DNA from: JBCCGR01 sp039029195
Lineage (GTDB): Bacteria > Pseudomonadota > Alphaproteobacteria > Rhizobiales > Rhizobiaceae
NCBI GenBank assembly: GCA_039029195.1
Contig: JBCCGR010000027.1
Coordinates: 1 to 56,707, forward strand
Direction of reading: 5' to 3'
Length of the DNA stretch: 56,707 nt
Made by a program: the position numbers and the translations under genes. The first letter of the stretch is position 1. The number at the start of each line of letters is the position of its first letter. Below the pieces are notes generated by a model. That model worked only from the letters and a program-made list of their open reading frames with translations, had not been told where the DNA came from and searched no databases. Below, in pieces: positions 8,592-17,049 of this stretch.

Positions 8592-9692
8592 TCAGACGGC
8601 GTCGTAGTCGACCACGAGTTTATCACTGAGAGGGCGCGACTGGCAGGTGAGGATATATCCTGCTTCGACCTCGTCGGGTTCAAGGCCGAAGTTCAGCGCC
8701 ATTTCCACCTCACCTTCGAGAAGTTTGGCTTTGCATGTGCAACACATGCCGCCTTTGCAGGCGAAAGGCATATCGAGATTGGCAGCCAATGCAGCATCGA
8801 GCACACGTCCCGACATTGGGACTTGAATGTCGGTCGCGGCACCATCGATGATGATTGTTGCTTCCGCCGAAGGCCCGTCTGTGGCGACAGTTCCTTCGTC
8901 ACGCTCGCCAGAGACGGGTTCCCCGCCGAAATTCTCAATAATGATCCGATCCTCCGGCGCGTTTACGGAATTTAGTGCCGCTTGCGCCTCTTCCATCATT
9001 CCGCCGGGTCCGCAGACCAGGAAAGTGTCAACATCGTCGACTTCACAGATGGACGGCAAAATGTCAGCCAGCTTTTCGCGGGTCAGCCGCCCGGAAAACT
9101 GCTCAAACGCTGATTTTTCGCCTGAGAGCACATGAAACACCTGCAAACGACCCATGAACCGATTCTTCAGATCCGAAATGGTTTCGCGAAAGATAATGGA
9201 TGCCGTATTGCGGTTTCCAAACACCAGCACAACGCGGCTGGAACGATCGCCTTCAAGTAGCGAGCGAATGATTGATATGACGGGCGTGATTCCGCTTCCC
9301 GCACAGATCGCGACAATCGTGCGGGCGTTTTCGGCCACTTGTTCTACCCCGAAACGACCCATTGGCTGCATCACCGGCAATTGGTCACCAGCTTTTAGAT
9401 CCTGATTGATGAAGGTGGACATGCGCCCGCCATCAACCTGTTTGGAACACACCCGCAATGTGCCGTCTTCAGGGGTCGAACAGATGGAGTATGGGCGACG
9501 AATGCGCTCCCCGTCATGCTCTTTCAGCAGCGTCACATATTGCCCGGGCTTGAACTGAAACTGTGATTTCAGATCGTCCGGCACGTCAAAGAGCACCGAG
9601 GATGCTTCACTGGTTTCGCGGCGCACATCACTCACAGTGAGCCAGTGGAACCCACGCGGCAGTTCTGGGTTTGACACAGCGATTTCAAGCAT
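8592..9692 (-). CDS. paaE: Phenylacetyl-CoA epoxidase reductase PaaE
   Basis: Passes electrons from NADPH through FAD and a [2Fe-2S] centre to the di-iron subunit PaaA. The 366-residue protein has an N-terminal ferredoxin-reductase module (FAD-binding RRPYSICS near residue 61, nucleotide-binding CAGSGITP) and a C-terminal plant-type ferredoxin with the cluster ligands CKGGMCCTC and a fourth Cys in LTCQSRP. It lies 12 nt downstream of paaD and is the last paa gene on this strand. Confidence 0.96.
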   Translation of the reverse strand: MLEIAVSNPELPRGFHWLTVSDVRRETSEASSVLFDVPDDLKSQFQFKPGQYVTLLKEHDGERIRRPYSICSTPEDGTLRVCSKQVDGGRMSTFINQDLKAGDQLPVMQPMGRFGVEQVAENARTIVAICAGSGITPVISIIRSLLEGDRSSRVVLVFGNRNTASIIFRETISDLKNRFMGRLQVFHVLSGEKSAFEQFSGRLTREKLADILPSICEVDDVDTFLVCGPGGMMEEAQAALNSVNAPEDRIIIENFGGEPVSGERDEGTVATDGPSAEATIIIDGAATDIQVPMSGRVLDAALAANLDMPFACKGGMCCTCKAKLLEGEVEMALNFGLEPDEVEAGYILTCQSRPLSDKLVVDYDAV

Positions 9693-9704
9693 GTCCGTCC
9701 ACCC

Positions 9705-10217
9705 TCAGATGCACTTGAAATAATCGAACGGTTCAAAACACGCGTTGCATGTGTAGTGCGCTTTGCAGGCGGTGGAACCAAACTCCGAGATTTTTCTGGT
9801 GTTGACCGAGCCGCATTTTGGGCAGGCAATTTCGTCAATACCGAAAAGTACGCCTCTTGAGCCACTGCCCGCCGGCGGAGCAATGCCGAACACACGGAGT
9901 TTTTCTCGCGCGGCATCGTTCATCCAGTCCGTTGTCCAAGCGGGAGAATGTACAAGTTTGACGACCGGCTTCGAAAATCCCGCCTTTTCCAGCGCCACTT
10001 CGACATCAAGCGCAATGGTGTTCATCGCCGGACAACCGGAGTAGGTCGGCGTAATCTCAACGGTGACAGATGCGTCTTCAAGCTCGACACTTCGAAGGAC
10101 ACCCAAGTCCTCAATGGTCAGCACCGGCACTTCTGGATCACACACCGCCGCCGCCGCTCTCCACGCGCGTTGGCGATCAGATTCGATCACGTCTTGCTTT
10201 GCTGCTGCCGCGCTCAC
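9705..10217 (-). CDS. paaD: Phenylacetyl-CoA epoxidase maturation/assembly subunit PaaD
   Basis: MIP18/DUF59-family protein required for an active PaaABCE complex, thought to act in cluster or metal assembly. Of its 170 residues the N-terminal part is the DUF59 domain (CDPEVPVLTIEDLGVLR, TPTYSGCPAM) and the C-terminal part a probable zinc-binding tail with CPKCGS and CNACFEPF. The GTG at 10217 is favoured: it overlaps the paaC stop by 4 nt (GTGA) and has GGAG 7 nt upstream; a TTG at 10220 is the alternative. Confidence 0.93.
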   Translation of the reverse strand: MSAAAAKQDVIESDRQRAWRAAAAVCDPEVPVLTIEDLGVLRSVELEDASVTVEITPTYSGCPAMNTIALDVEVALEKAGFSKPVVKLVHSPAWTTDWMNDAAREKLRVFGIAPPAGSGSRGVLFGIDEIACPKCGSVNTRKISEFGSTACKAHYTCNACFEPFDYFKCI

Positions 10218-11002
10218 CAATCTGCTCCGGGAAAAGAACGTTGCAGCGTCTGCATGACACCAAGCATGTGACTGAGATGTTCAGTGTGCTTGCCCGAACG
10301 ACCGCCCGTATGGGAGAATTCGCTGTCTGGCACCGTCAACGTGGCTTCTTCAAAAACCGAGCGCACGTCTGCAAGCCATTGATCTTTCAAGGCACTTGCA
10401 TCCACGGCAATGCCCGCCTCGATCAAGATCCTGTCTATCTGATCACACTCAAACAATTCGCCCACATAAGACCAAAGAGTGTCGAGTGCGTCCTCCATGC
10501 GATCATGGCTTTCCGATGTGCCATCCCCGAGCCGGATCACCCATTCGCCGCAGTGGCGGCGATGATACGCCATTTCCTTTTCCGCTTTGGCTGCGATCCC
10601 AGCCAGCGTTTGATCGCGAGAGTGGGTGAGTTCGCCAAAGTAAAGGAGCAAGAACGAGCCGACAAAATACTGCCGCACCATGGTGAACGCGAAATCACCC
10701 TTTGGCAGCTCTACGATCAGCGGGCTGAGGTAGTCGGTGTCACGCCGCAGATAGGCAAGTTGATCTTCATCCCGCCCCTCACCTTCGACGACACCAGCGT
10801 ATGTATAGAGGGCGCGGGCCTGCCCAATCATATCGAGGCCTAGGTTGGCGAGCGCCAGATCCTCTTCCAAGATGGGAGCATGGCCGGCCCACTCTGACAG
10901 CCGGTGCCCACTGACCAGCGCGAAATCAGCGAGCCGAAGACAGAACGTTGTAAGCGGTTCCTTCAACGCTTCATCAACAGAGATTTCATCCACAGCAGCC
11001 AC
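10214..11002 (-). CDS. paaC: Phenylacetyl-CoA epoxidase structural subunit PaaC
   Basis: Ferritin-like partner that pairs with PaaA in the epoxidase core and is needed for substrate binding but does not carry the working di-iron site. The 262-residue protein shows the family helices, including SEWAGHAPILEEDLALANL and EMAYHRRHCGEWVIRLGDGT. The start is GTG at 11002, sharing one base with the paaB TAG stop; the overlap at both ends shows tight coupling within the operon. Confidence 0.95.
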   Translation of the reverse strand: MAAVDEISVDEALKEPLTTFCLRLADFALVSGHRLSEWAGHAPILEEDLALANLGLDMIGQARALYTYAGVVEGEGRDEDQLAYLRRDTDYLSPLIVELPKGDFAFTMVRQYFVGSFLLLYFGELTHSRDQTLAGIAAKAEKEMAYHRRHCGEWVIRLGDGTSESHDRMEDALDTLWSYVGELFECDQIDRILIEAGIAVDASALKDQWLADVRSVFEEATLTVPDSEFSHTGGRSGKHTEHLSHMLGVMQTLQRSFPGADW

Positions 11003-11292
11003 TACATGTGCCCCACTTCATCCGGAATGTCGTAGAACGTGGGATGACGATAGATTTTGGATTCCGCCGGTTCGAACAGTTCGTCCTTATCGCCGGGATC
11101 GGAGGCGACGATTTCAGCTGACGGCACCACCCAGATGGACACGCCTTCCTGACGACGGGTGTAGACGTCGCGGGCATTTTGCAGCGCCATCTCGGCATCC
11201 ACGGCATGGACTGATCCTGCGTGGGAGTGCGAAAGCCCGTTTTTTGAACGAACAAACACTTCCCACAGCGGAACGAGTTCTGACTTTTCCAT
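11002..11292 (-). CDS. paaB: Phenylacetyl-CoA epoxidase subunit PaaB
   Basis: Small bridging subunit of the PaaABCE epoxidase. At 96 residues it matches the family, starting MEKSELVPLWEVFVRSK and containing GLSHSHAGSVHAVDAEMALQ. The ATG at 11292 shares one base with the paaA stop (TGATG). An upstream in-frame start at 11367 lies inside paaA and would add 25 residues with no family counterpart. Confidence 0.95.
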   Translation of the reverse strand: MEKSELVPLWEVFVRSKNGLSHSHAGSVHAVDAEMALQNARDVYTRRQEGVSIWVVPSAEIVASDPGDKDELFEPAESKIYRHPTFYDIPDEVGHM

Positions 11293-12296
11293 CAGGCGGC
11301 CTCTTTCGCTTGCTGCTTTCGCGCTTCCCGCTTGCGGGCATGGGCCAAAGCGGCCTCGCGCACCCATTCGCCTTCGCGATGTTTCTTGCGCTGTGCCGCG
11401 ATGCGCTCCTTGTTGCAGGGACCATTTCCAGCGAGCACTTCCTTAAACTCCGACCAGTCAATCGGGCCAATCTCCCAATGCCCAGTCTCTTCGTTGAAGC
11501 TCAATTCAGGATCAGGAACTTCCAATCCTAGAAAGTGCGCCTGCGGAACAGTTGCATCGATGAACTTTTGGCGCAGATCGTCATTGGAGAACCGCTTGAT
11601 CTTCCAGGCCATTGACTGGTCCGAATGGGTGGAATCCTTGTCATGTGGGCCGAACATCATGATCGATGGCCACCACCAACGATTGAGCGCGTCCTGTGCC
11701 ATTTCTTTTTGTTCTTTGGTGCCATTCGCCAGCGCGATCATGATTTCGTAACCCTGACGCTGGTGGAAGCTCTCTTCCTTACAGATGCGGACCATTGCGC
11801 GCGAATAAGGGCCGTAGGAACAGCGGCACAGAGGAATCTGGTTCATGATGGCCGCACCATCGACGAGCCATCCAATCGTCCCGATATCGGCCCAGGAAAG
11901 CGTCGGATAGTTGAAGATTGAGGAATAACGCGCCTTTCCGGTAAGCAGTTGTTCATCCAATTCCTCCCGCGAGACACCCAGCGTTTCCGCCGCAGAGTAC
12001 AGATAAAGGCCATGCCCGCCTTCATCCTGCACCTTTGCAAGCAAAGTTGCTTTGCGTCGCAATGTTGGCGCTCGGGTGATCCAATTGCCTTCTGGCAACA
12101 TGCCGACGATCTCGGAATGAGCATGTTGGGAAATCTGGCGGACCAATGTCTTGCGATAGGGCGTCGGCATCCAGTCATTGGGTTCAATGCGCTGTTCGGC
12201 CGAGACCTTTTCCATGAACTTGGCGTTGCGGACCGGATCTTCCGCCGCAATGTGGGTTGCTTTCGACTTCGGATCATTCAGCGCTTGAGTGTACAT
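11292..12296 (-). CDS. paaA: Phenylacetyl-CoA epoxidase catalytic subunit PaaA
   Basis: Di-iron monooxygenase subunit that epoxidises the aromatic ring of phenylacetyl-CoA to the 1,2-epoxide. The 334-residue protein carries the carboxylate/His iron-ligand helices of this ferritin-like family: VQDEGGHGLYLYSAAE and CKEESFHQRQGYEIM (ExxH). It is the first of the contiguous paaABCDE block, 23 nt after the TetR regulator gene stop, so it may be read through from paaIK or from a weak internal promoter that I cannot see clearly. Confidence 0.97.
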   Translation of the reverse strand: MYTQALNDPKSKATHIAAEDPVRNAKFMEKVSAEQRIEPNDWMPTPYRKTLVRQISQHAHSEIVGMLPEGNWITRAPTLRRKATLLAKVQDEGGHGLYLYSAAETLGVSREELDEQLLTGKARYSSIFNYPTLSWADIGTIGWLVDGAAIMNQIPLCRCSYGPYSRAMVRICKEESFHQRQGYEIMIALANGTKEQKEMAQDALNRWWWPSIMMFGPHDKDSTHSDQSMAWKIKRFSNDDLRQKFIDATVPQAHFLGLEVPDPELSFNEETGHWEIGPIDWSEFKEVLAGNGPCNKERIAAQRKKHREGEWVREAALAHARKREARKQQAKEAA

Positions 12297-12319
12297 ATCA
12301 TGTTCCTGTGGCCCGACAG

Positions 12320-12958
12320 TCAGGCCTGTTGCGGTTCAACCAGATAAAGTTGGGGGCTTGCAGCATCGAGATTGCGTGTGCCTTCGACAATGATGCGTGT
12401 GGCGAGACGTGCATAATCTTCACGGCCCATTTCACCGTCCTCGCGAAACCAGGTGTAGTGCCAGTTCAACATCCCAAACAGCGACATGGTGACCGGTTTC
12501 ACCAGTTCGGGCCTGTCTTTGAGACTTGGAACCACACTGATCATGGCTTCCGCAAACAGATCGACGATCTTGCGGGAAAGCTCGAGCACTGTTCTTTGCT
12601 GATTTACCGGCAGCGATCCCAACGAACTAAGCTGCACACGGTGCTCGTCATCCGCATCGCGGTATTCTTCCAGAAGCGCCACCACCATGCGGTGAAGCCG
12701 GTGCTCGGCAGGCCCCGGTTCGATTGCCGCCTGCTCAGTGACCCCAATAAGCGACGTCAAGTGCCCAGTGATGATGTCAAAGAGAAGCTCATCCTTGCCA
12801 GAATAGTAGTGATACAACAAGGCTTTAGACACACCACTGGCCTTTGCAACCTGTGCCATCGATGTGCGCTCAAAGCCCTCGTCCGCAAACAGGCGCGCTG
12901 ACGTCTTCAGCAATGCAGCGCGCTTGTCGTGATAGTCTTTGGCTTGGGTACGGGCCAT
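12320..12958 (-). CDS. paaR: TetR/AcrR-family regulator, probable phenylacetate repressor
   Basis: 212-residue regulator with an N-terminal DNA-binding domain (RAALLKTSARLFADEGF, then helix-turn-helix TSMAQVAKASGVSKALLYHYY, about residues 10-60) and a helical ligand-binding domain. Its place inside the paa operon, between paaK and paaA, and the palindrome in the paaI/paaZ gap suggest control of the pathway by phenylacetyl-CoA, as known for TetR-type PaaR. The ATG at 12958 (MARTQAKDYHD) was chosen because upstream in-frame sequence lies inside paaK; the gap to the paaK stop is 4 nt. The symbol is assigned by context. Confidence 0.85.
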   Translation of the reverse strand: MARTQAKDYHDKRAALLKTSARLFADEGFERTSMAQVAKASGVSKALLYHYYSGKDELLFDIITGHLTSLIGVTEQAAIEPGPAEHRLHRMVVALLEEYRDADDEHRVQLSSLGSLPVNQQRTVLELSRKIVDLFAEAMISVVPSLKDRPELVKPVTMSLFGMLNWHYTWFREDGEMGREDYARLATRIIVEGTRNLDAASPQLYLVEPQQA

Positions 12959-12962
12959 GGAT

Positions 12963-14273
12963 CTAGTCTTTCGGCCTGTTGTCGACGATGCGTTGCGCCT
13001 TGCCGAGCGAACGAGCGACGCCGCCAGGATCGGCGACATCCACTTTGACGCTGACTCCCACAACGCCCTTGATGTGCGACAGAAGAGCTTCCGCCCCAGC
13101 CTTCTTGGCGCCGTCAGCGGTGTACCCGGTCGCAGATTCGGCAAGGATGGTCATTTCATCCATCCGCCCTTCGCGCGACAGCACAATCTGATAGTGCGGT
13201 GAAAGTTCCCTCACTTTCATTAGCTGTTCTTCAATCTGGGTCGGAAACACGTTGACGCCGCGCAGAATGATCATGTCGTCAGAACGGCCCGTCACCTTTT
13301 CCATGCGGCGCATGGAACGAGCAGTGCCGGGCAAAAGTCGCGTCAAATCGCGAGTGCGGTAACGAATGATCGGGAAGGCTTCCTTGCTCAATGAGGTGAA
13401 GACCAGTTCGCCCTTCTCCCCGTCCAGCAAAACCTCGCCTGTTTCCGGATTGATGATCTCGGGATAAAAATGATCCTCCCAGATGTGCAATCCATCTTTG
13501 GTCTCAACGCATTCGTTGGCGACCCCGGGCCCCATCACCTCAGAAAGTCCATAAATATCGACCGCATGCATATCGAAGGCTTCTTCGATTTCTTCCCGCA
13601 TAGCGTTGGTCCAGGGTTCGGCCCCAAATATTCCGACTTTGAGTGGGCTCTTGCGGGGATCGAGCCCTTTTGCTCGGTATTCGTCCAAAATCGACAGTGC
13701 ATAGGATGGTGTGACCATGATGATTGACGCGCCGAAGTCCTCGATCAGAGTCACCTGTCGTTCGGTCATGCCACCAGAGACCGGAATTGTGGTGCAGCCA
13801 AGCTTTTCCGCGCCGTAGTGGGCGCCCAGACCACCAGTGAACAGTCCGTACCCATAGGCCACATGACAAACATCACCAGGTCGTCCGCCCGAGGCCCGTA
13901 TCGAACGCGCCATTACGGTTGACCAGACATCGATGTCATTGTGGGTGTAGCCAACAACCGTCGGTTTGCCTGTTGTGCCCGAAGAGGCATGTACTCGAAC
14001 CACCTGTTCACGAGGGACCGCAAACATTCCGAACGGATAGTTGTCGCGCAGATCGGTTTTGACCGTGAACGGAAACTTCGCGAGATCAGCCAGAGACTTC
14101 AGATCATCCGGGTGCACACCAGCCCTATCAAAGGCCTGTTTGTAGTGAGCCACGTTGTCGTAGGCATGCGAAAGCGACCAGCGTAGCCGGTCCAGCTGCA
14201 GTGCTTCAATCTCATCCCGCGATGCGATCTCGATCGGGTCGAGATCATTCTTGTCAGGTGTTAAATCCAACAT
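12963..14273 (-). CDS. paaK: Phenylacetate-CoA ligase
   Basis: Activates phenylacetate to phenylacetyl-CoA with ATP, the entry step of the route. The 436-residue protein has the ANL-superfamily phosphate-binding loop ASSGTTGKPTVVGYT near residue 95, the middle motifs FGAEPWTNAMREEIE and DIYGLSEVMGPG, and the C-terminal GRSDDMIILRGVNVFP segment of PaaK. The ATG shares one base with the paaI stop (TGATG). Confidence 0.97.
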   Translation of the reverse strand: MLDLTPDKNDLDPIEIASRDEIEALQLDRLRWSLSHAYDNVAHYKQAFDRAGVHPDDLKSLADLAKFPFTVKTDLRDNYPFGMFAVPREQVVRVHASSGTTGKPTVVGYTHNDIDVWSTVMARSIRASGGRPGDVCHVAYGYGLFTGGLGAHYGAEKLGCTTIPVSGGMTERQVTLIEDFGASIIMVTPSYALSILDEYRAKGLDPRKSPLKVGIFGAEPWTNAMREEIEEAFDMHAVDIYGLSEVMGPGVANECVETKDGLHIWEDHFYPEIINPETGEVLLDGEKGELVFTSLSKEAFPIIRYRTRDLTRLLPGTARSMRRMEKVTGRSDDMIILRGVNVFPTQIEEQLMKVRELSPHYQIVLSREGRMDEMTILAESATGYTADGAKKAGAEALLSHIKGVVGVSVKVDVADPGGVARSLGKAQRIVDNRPKD

Positions 14274-14791
14274 CAGGCCACAGTCCCCCCGCCAACCTGA
14301 GCCCTGAGCTCGGCCAGTTCTTCATCTTTGAAATGATTGCCTTTTACCGTGCGCGAAAGTCCACGAAACAGGGCTACTGTATTTTCATTCTGATCGGTGA
14401 TCACCACGTCGTACACCCCGCTGCGACCGGTTTTGGTCTGTTCTTCGGCCACCGCGGTGAGGGTATCACCGGCAAAAACGGTTTTCAGAAAGTCAATTGC
14501 GCAATGCTGCGCGACAGTGAACTGGTTGTAGCCATTGCACGCGAACGCGAAGGCACTATCCGCCAACGTAAACATGAAACCGCCATGGCAGATTTTCTGA
14601 CCGTTGGTCATGTTGTCCCGAACGGTCATTGTCAGAACGGCGCGCCCCGCAGTGACATCTGCAATCTCCATTCCAAGCGAACGGGAGGCCTCGTCATTGG
14701 CAAACATCCGGTCTGCGCAGGCACGGGCAATGCGGTCGCCGAATGCCACCGTGCCACCCTCTTCCTGCTTTTGATCCACGTGCTGGTCCAT
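14273..14791 (-). CDS. paaI: Hydroxyphenylacetyl-CoA thioesterase PaaI
   Basis: Hotdog-fold thioesterase that hydrolyses ring-hydroxylated phenylacetyl-CoA and related CoA esters, freeing CoA when the pathway stalls. The 172-residue protein has the family motif CHGGFMFTLADSAFAFACN. It is the first gene of the minus-strand paa operon. The ATG at 14791 is preceded in frame by TTG at 14794; a strong AGGAG lies about 33 nt upstream with no start codon at normal distance, so the true ribosome site is unclear. Confidence 0.93.
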   Translation of the reverse strand: MDQHVDQKQEEGGTVAFGDRIARACADRMFANDEASRSLGMEIADVTAGRAVLTMTVRDNMTNGQKICHGGFMFTLADSAFAFACNGYNQFTVAQHCAIDFLKTVFAGDTLTAVAEEQTKTGRSGVYDVVITDQNENTVALFRGLSRTVKGNHFKDEELAELRAQVGGGTVA

Positions 14792-14847
14792 CAAGTTCCC
14801 GATTTTGTCGCGTCGAGCCGGTCTCCTATTAATATTTTCCTTGCATA

Positions 14848-14867
14848 AACCAACCGGCCGGTCAATT
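14848..14867. promoter_or_regulatory. Palindromic operator candidate between paaI and paaZ
   Basis: The 113-nt gap between the divergent paaI and paaZ genes is AT-rich except for a perfect 10-bp palindrome ACCGGCCGGT at 14853-14862, flanked by loosely symmetric AA/TT (14848-14849 and 14866-14867). On the minus strand a TTGACC (14866-14861) that could serve as a -35 for paaI overlaps it; on the plus strand TTGCAT at 14841 and AATTAT at 14864 flank it with 17-nt spacing. This is a good position for repression of both directions by the TetR protein encoded at 12320-12958. Confidence 0.6.
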
Positions 14868-14904
14868 ATTAATTCTAATAGCTAAAACAGACCGGATAAA
14901 TCAC

Positions 14905-16935
14905 ATGGGAATCATAGAGTTAGATAGCTTCGTCAGCGGCAGATGGCATCCAATTGGCCCAAATGAACGCGAAATCAGAAGCGCGGTATCTGGCGATGTG
15001 ATTGCCATTGGGTCGACCGCGGGCATCGATTTTGGTGAAGTCTTATCCCATGCAAGAGGTATCGGAGGCGCGGCGTTGCGCGCCCTCACATTTCACGACC
15101 GGGCTTCCATTCTTAAGGCACTTGCCTTGCATCTGAACGCCAATCGCGAGCCGCTGTATGCACTTTCCACGGAGACAGGCGCGACCAAAACTGACTCGAT
15201 GGTCGATATTGATGGCGGGATTGGCACGATGTTCGTTTACGCCTCTAAAGGGAAACGCGAGCTTCCCAATGCTCGGCATGTGATTGACGGGGCCTACGAG
15301 CCCCTCGCCCGCGACGGCAGTTTTGGCGGCCAGCATGTTTATACATCGCGCCAAGGTGCCGCCATTCACATCAACGCGTTCAATTTTCCGGTTTGGGGCA
15401 TGCTTGAAAAGTTTGCCCCCACGTTCCTTGCTGGTGTTCCCAGCGTGGTGAAACCCGCCACCGATACCGCCTATCTGACCCATGCCTGCGTGAAACTTAT
15501 GATGGAGAGTGGATTGCTGCCGGATGGGGCTCTGCAGCTTGTGCCTGGCTCGGCAGGCGATTTGCTTGATCAACTGACGTTTGAAGATGTGGTTGCTTTC
15601 ACGGGATCAGCGGACACGGCCCATATTATATCTTCCAGCGATCACCTGAGGCGCAACAATGTGCGCTTCATGGCTGAAACAGATTCGCTGAATGCAACAA
15701 TCCTCGGGCCCGATGCTGTTCCGGCTAGCCCTGAGTTCGACCTTTGCGTGAAAGAAGTAACCCGGGAAATGACGGTGAAGGCTGGCCAGAAATGCACAGC
15801 TATACGCCGAACAATTGTACCGGAAGCCCATCAATCCGCCTTTATCGATGCGCTCAGCGCCCGTCTTGCCAAAGTTCAGGTCGGTCACCCCGGTCTCGAA
15901 ACCACACGCATGGGCGCTTTGGCGGGACAACGCCAACGCAGCGACGTCCTGAGCACTGTCGAGGCGCTCGAAAAAGAGGCGACCCGCGTCTACGGTGATT
16001 TCGATACACTCATGGTTGATGGCGCCGACAAGCAAAAGGGTGCGTTTGTCTCTCCCATTCTGCTGCACTGCGAAGACCCCGATGCAGCAACTGCGGTTCA
16101 TGAAATGGAAGCTTTCGGCCCGGTCAGCACGATCATGCCCTACAAAGATGTGGATCATGCCGTCGAGCTGACCAATAGAGGTGGCGGCTCACTGGTTGCG
16201 TCGGTTTTTACCCACGACGCCGATGCCGCATCCGCTTTTCTGTTCGGATCGGCCTCGCTGCACGGTCGAATGCTGTTTCTTGACCGCGACACGGCCAAAG
16301 GGTCGACCGGACACGGTTCACCCATGCCTCATCTTGTCCACGGTGGGCCGGGGCGCGCAGGTGGCGGCGAAGAACTCGGCGGCATTCGCGGCGTTATGCA
16401 CTATATGCAACGAACCGCCCTACAGGGCAGCCCTGATATGCTGACCAAAGTGACCGGTCGCTGGCTGCCGGGAGCCCAAACCGAAGCGGAACCACCTCAC
16501 CCGTTTCGTCTGTCGTTCACCGAACTTGAAATCGGCAAGACAATTCACACCGAACCGCGCACAATCACGTTGGAAGACATTGAACACTTTGCCGAATTTA
16601 CGGGCGACACCTTCTACGCCCACATGGACGAGGAAGCGGCGAGCGCCAATCCGTTCTTCCCGGGACGGGTTGCGCACGGCTATTTGATCCTTTCCTTCGC
16701 TGCCGGATTGTTTGTTGACCCTGCCCCTGGGCCGGTGCTTGCGAACTATGGCCTCGACAATCTGCGGTTCTTAAAACCCGTCTCTCCCGGCGACACGATC
16801 AAGGTTCGGCTGACGGCAATGGAAAAGAAAAAACGCAACGATGAACATGGCGAAGTACGCTGGAACGTTGAAGCAACCAATCAGGACGACGAGCCGGTTG
16901 CTCAATATGAGCTTTTGACGATGAATGCGATGTGA
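14905..16935 (+). CDS. paaZ: Bifunctional oxepin-CoA hydrolase / semialdehyde dehydrogenase PaaZ
   Basis: Opens the oxepin-CoA ring and oxidises the resulting 3-oxo-5,6-dehydrosuberyl-CoA semialdehyde. Of its 676 residues the first 520 or so are an aldehyde dehydrogenase with the general base in AETDS (Glu258) and the nucleophile in KAGQKCTAIRR (Cys297); the last 140 are a MaoC-like R-specific hydratase with FTGDTFYAHMDEEAA and ARVAHGY-type context (FFPGRVAHGYLIL). Both active sites look intact. The upstream Shine-Dalgarno is weak. It is divergent from the rest of the paa genes. Confidence 0.97.
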   Translation: MGIIELDSFVSGRWHPIGPNEREIRSAVSGDVIAIGSTAGIDFGEVLSHARGIGGAALRALTFHDRASILKALALHLNANREPLYALSTETGATKTDSMVDIDGGIGTMFVYASKGKRELPNARHVIDGAYEPLARDGSFGGQHVYTSRQGAAIHINAFNFPVWGMLEKFAPTFLAGVPSVVKPATDTAYLTHACVKLMMESGLLPDGALQLVPGSAGDLLDQLTFEDVVAFTGSADTAHIISSSDHLRRNNVRFMAETDSLNATILGPDAVPASPEFDLCVKEVTREMTVKAGQKCTAIRRTIVPEAHQSAFIDALSARLAKVQVGHPGLETTRMGALAGQRQRSDVLSTVEALEKEATRVYGDFDTLMVDGADKQKGAFVSPILLHCEDPDAATAVHEMEAFGPVSTIMPYKDVDHAVELTNRGGGSLVASVFTHDADAASAFLFGSASLHGRMLFLDRDTAKGSTGHGSPMPHLVHGGPGRAGGGEELGGIRGVMHYMQRTALQGSPDMLTKVTGRWLPGAQTEAEPPHPFRLSFTELEIGKTIHTEPRTITLEDIEHFAEFTGDTFYAHMDEEAASANPFFPGRVAHGYLILSFAAGLFVDPAPGPVLANYGLDNLRFLKPVSPGDTIKVRLTAMEKKKRNDEHGEVRWNVEATNQDDEPVAQYELLTMNAM

Positions 16936-17049
16936 GCATGGCTATTTTTGCACCGCATACGTTTTGGTCCCTTTGACTAACTTGTTCTTTTCGCCAAACT
17001 TCAATAGCGAGAACAACACAGGACATGGGGCGGAGGATTAAATATCCCA

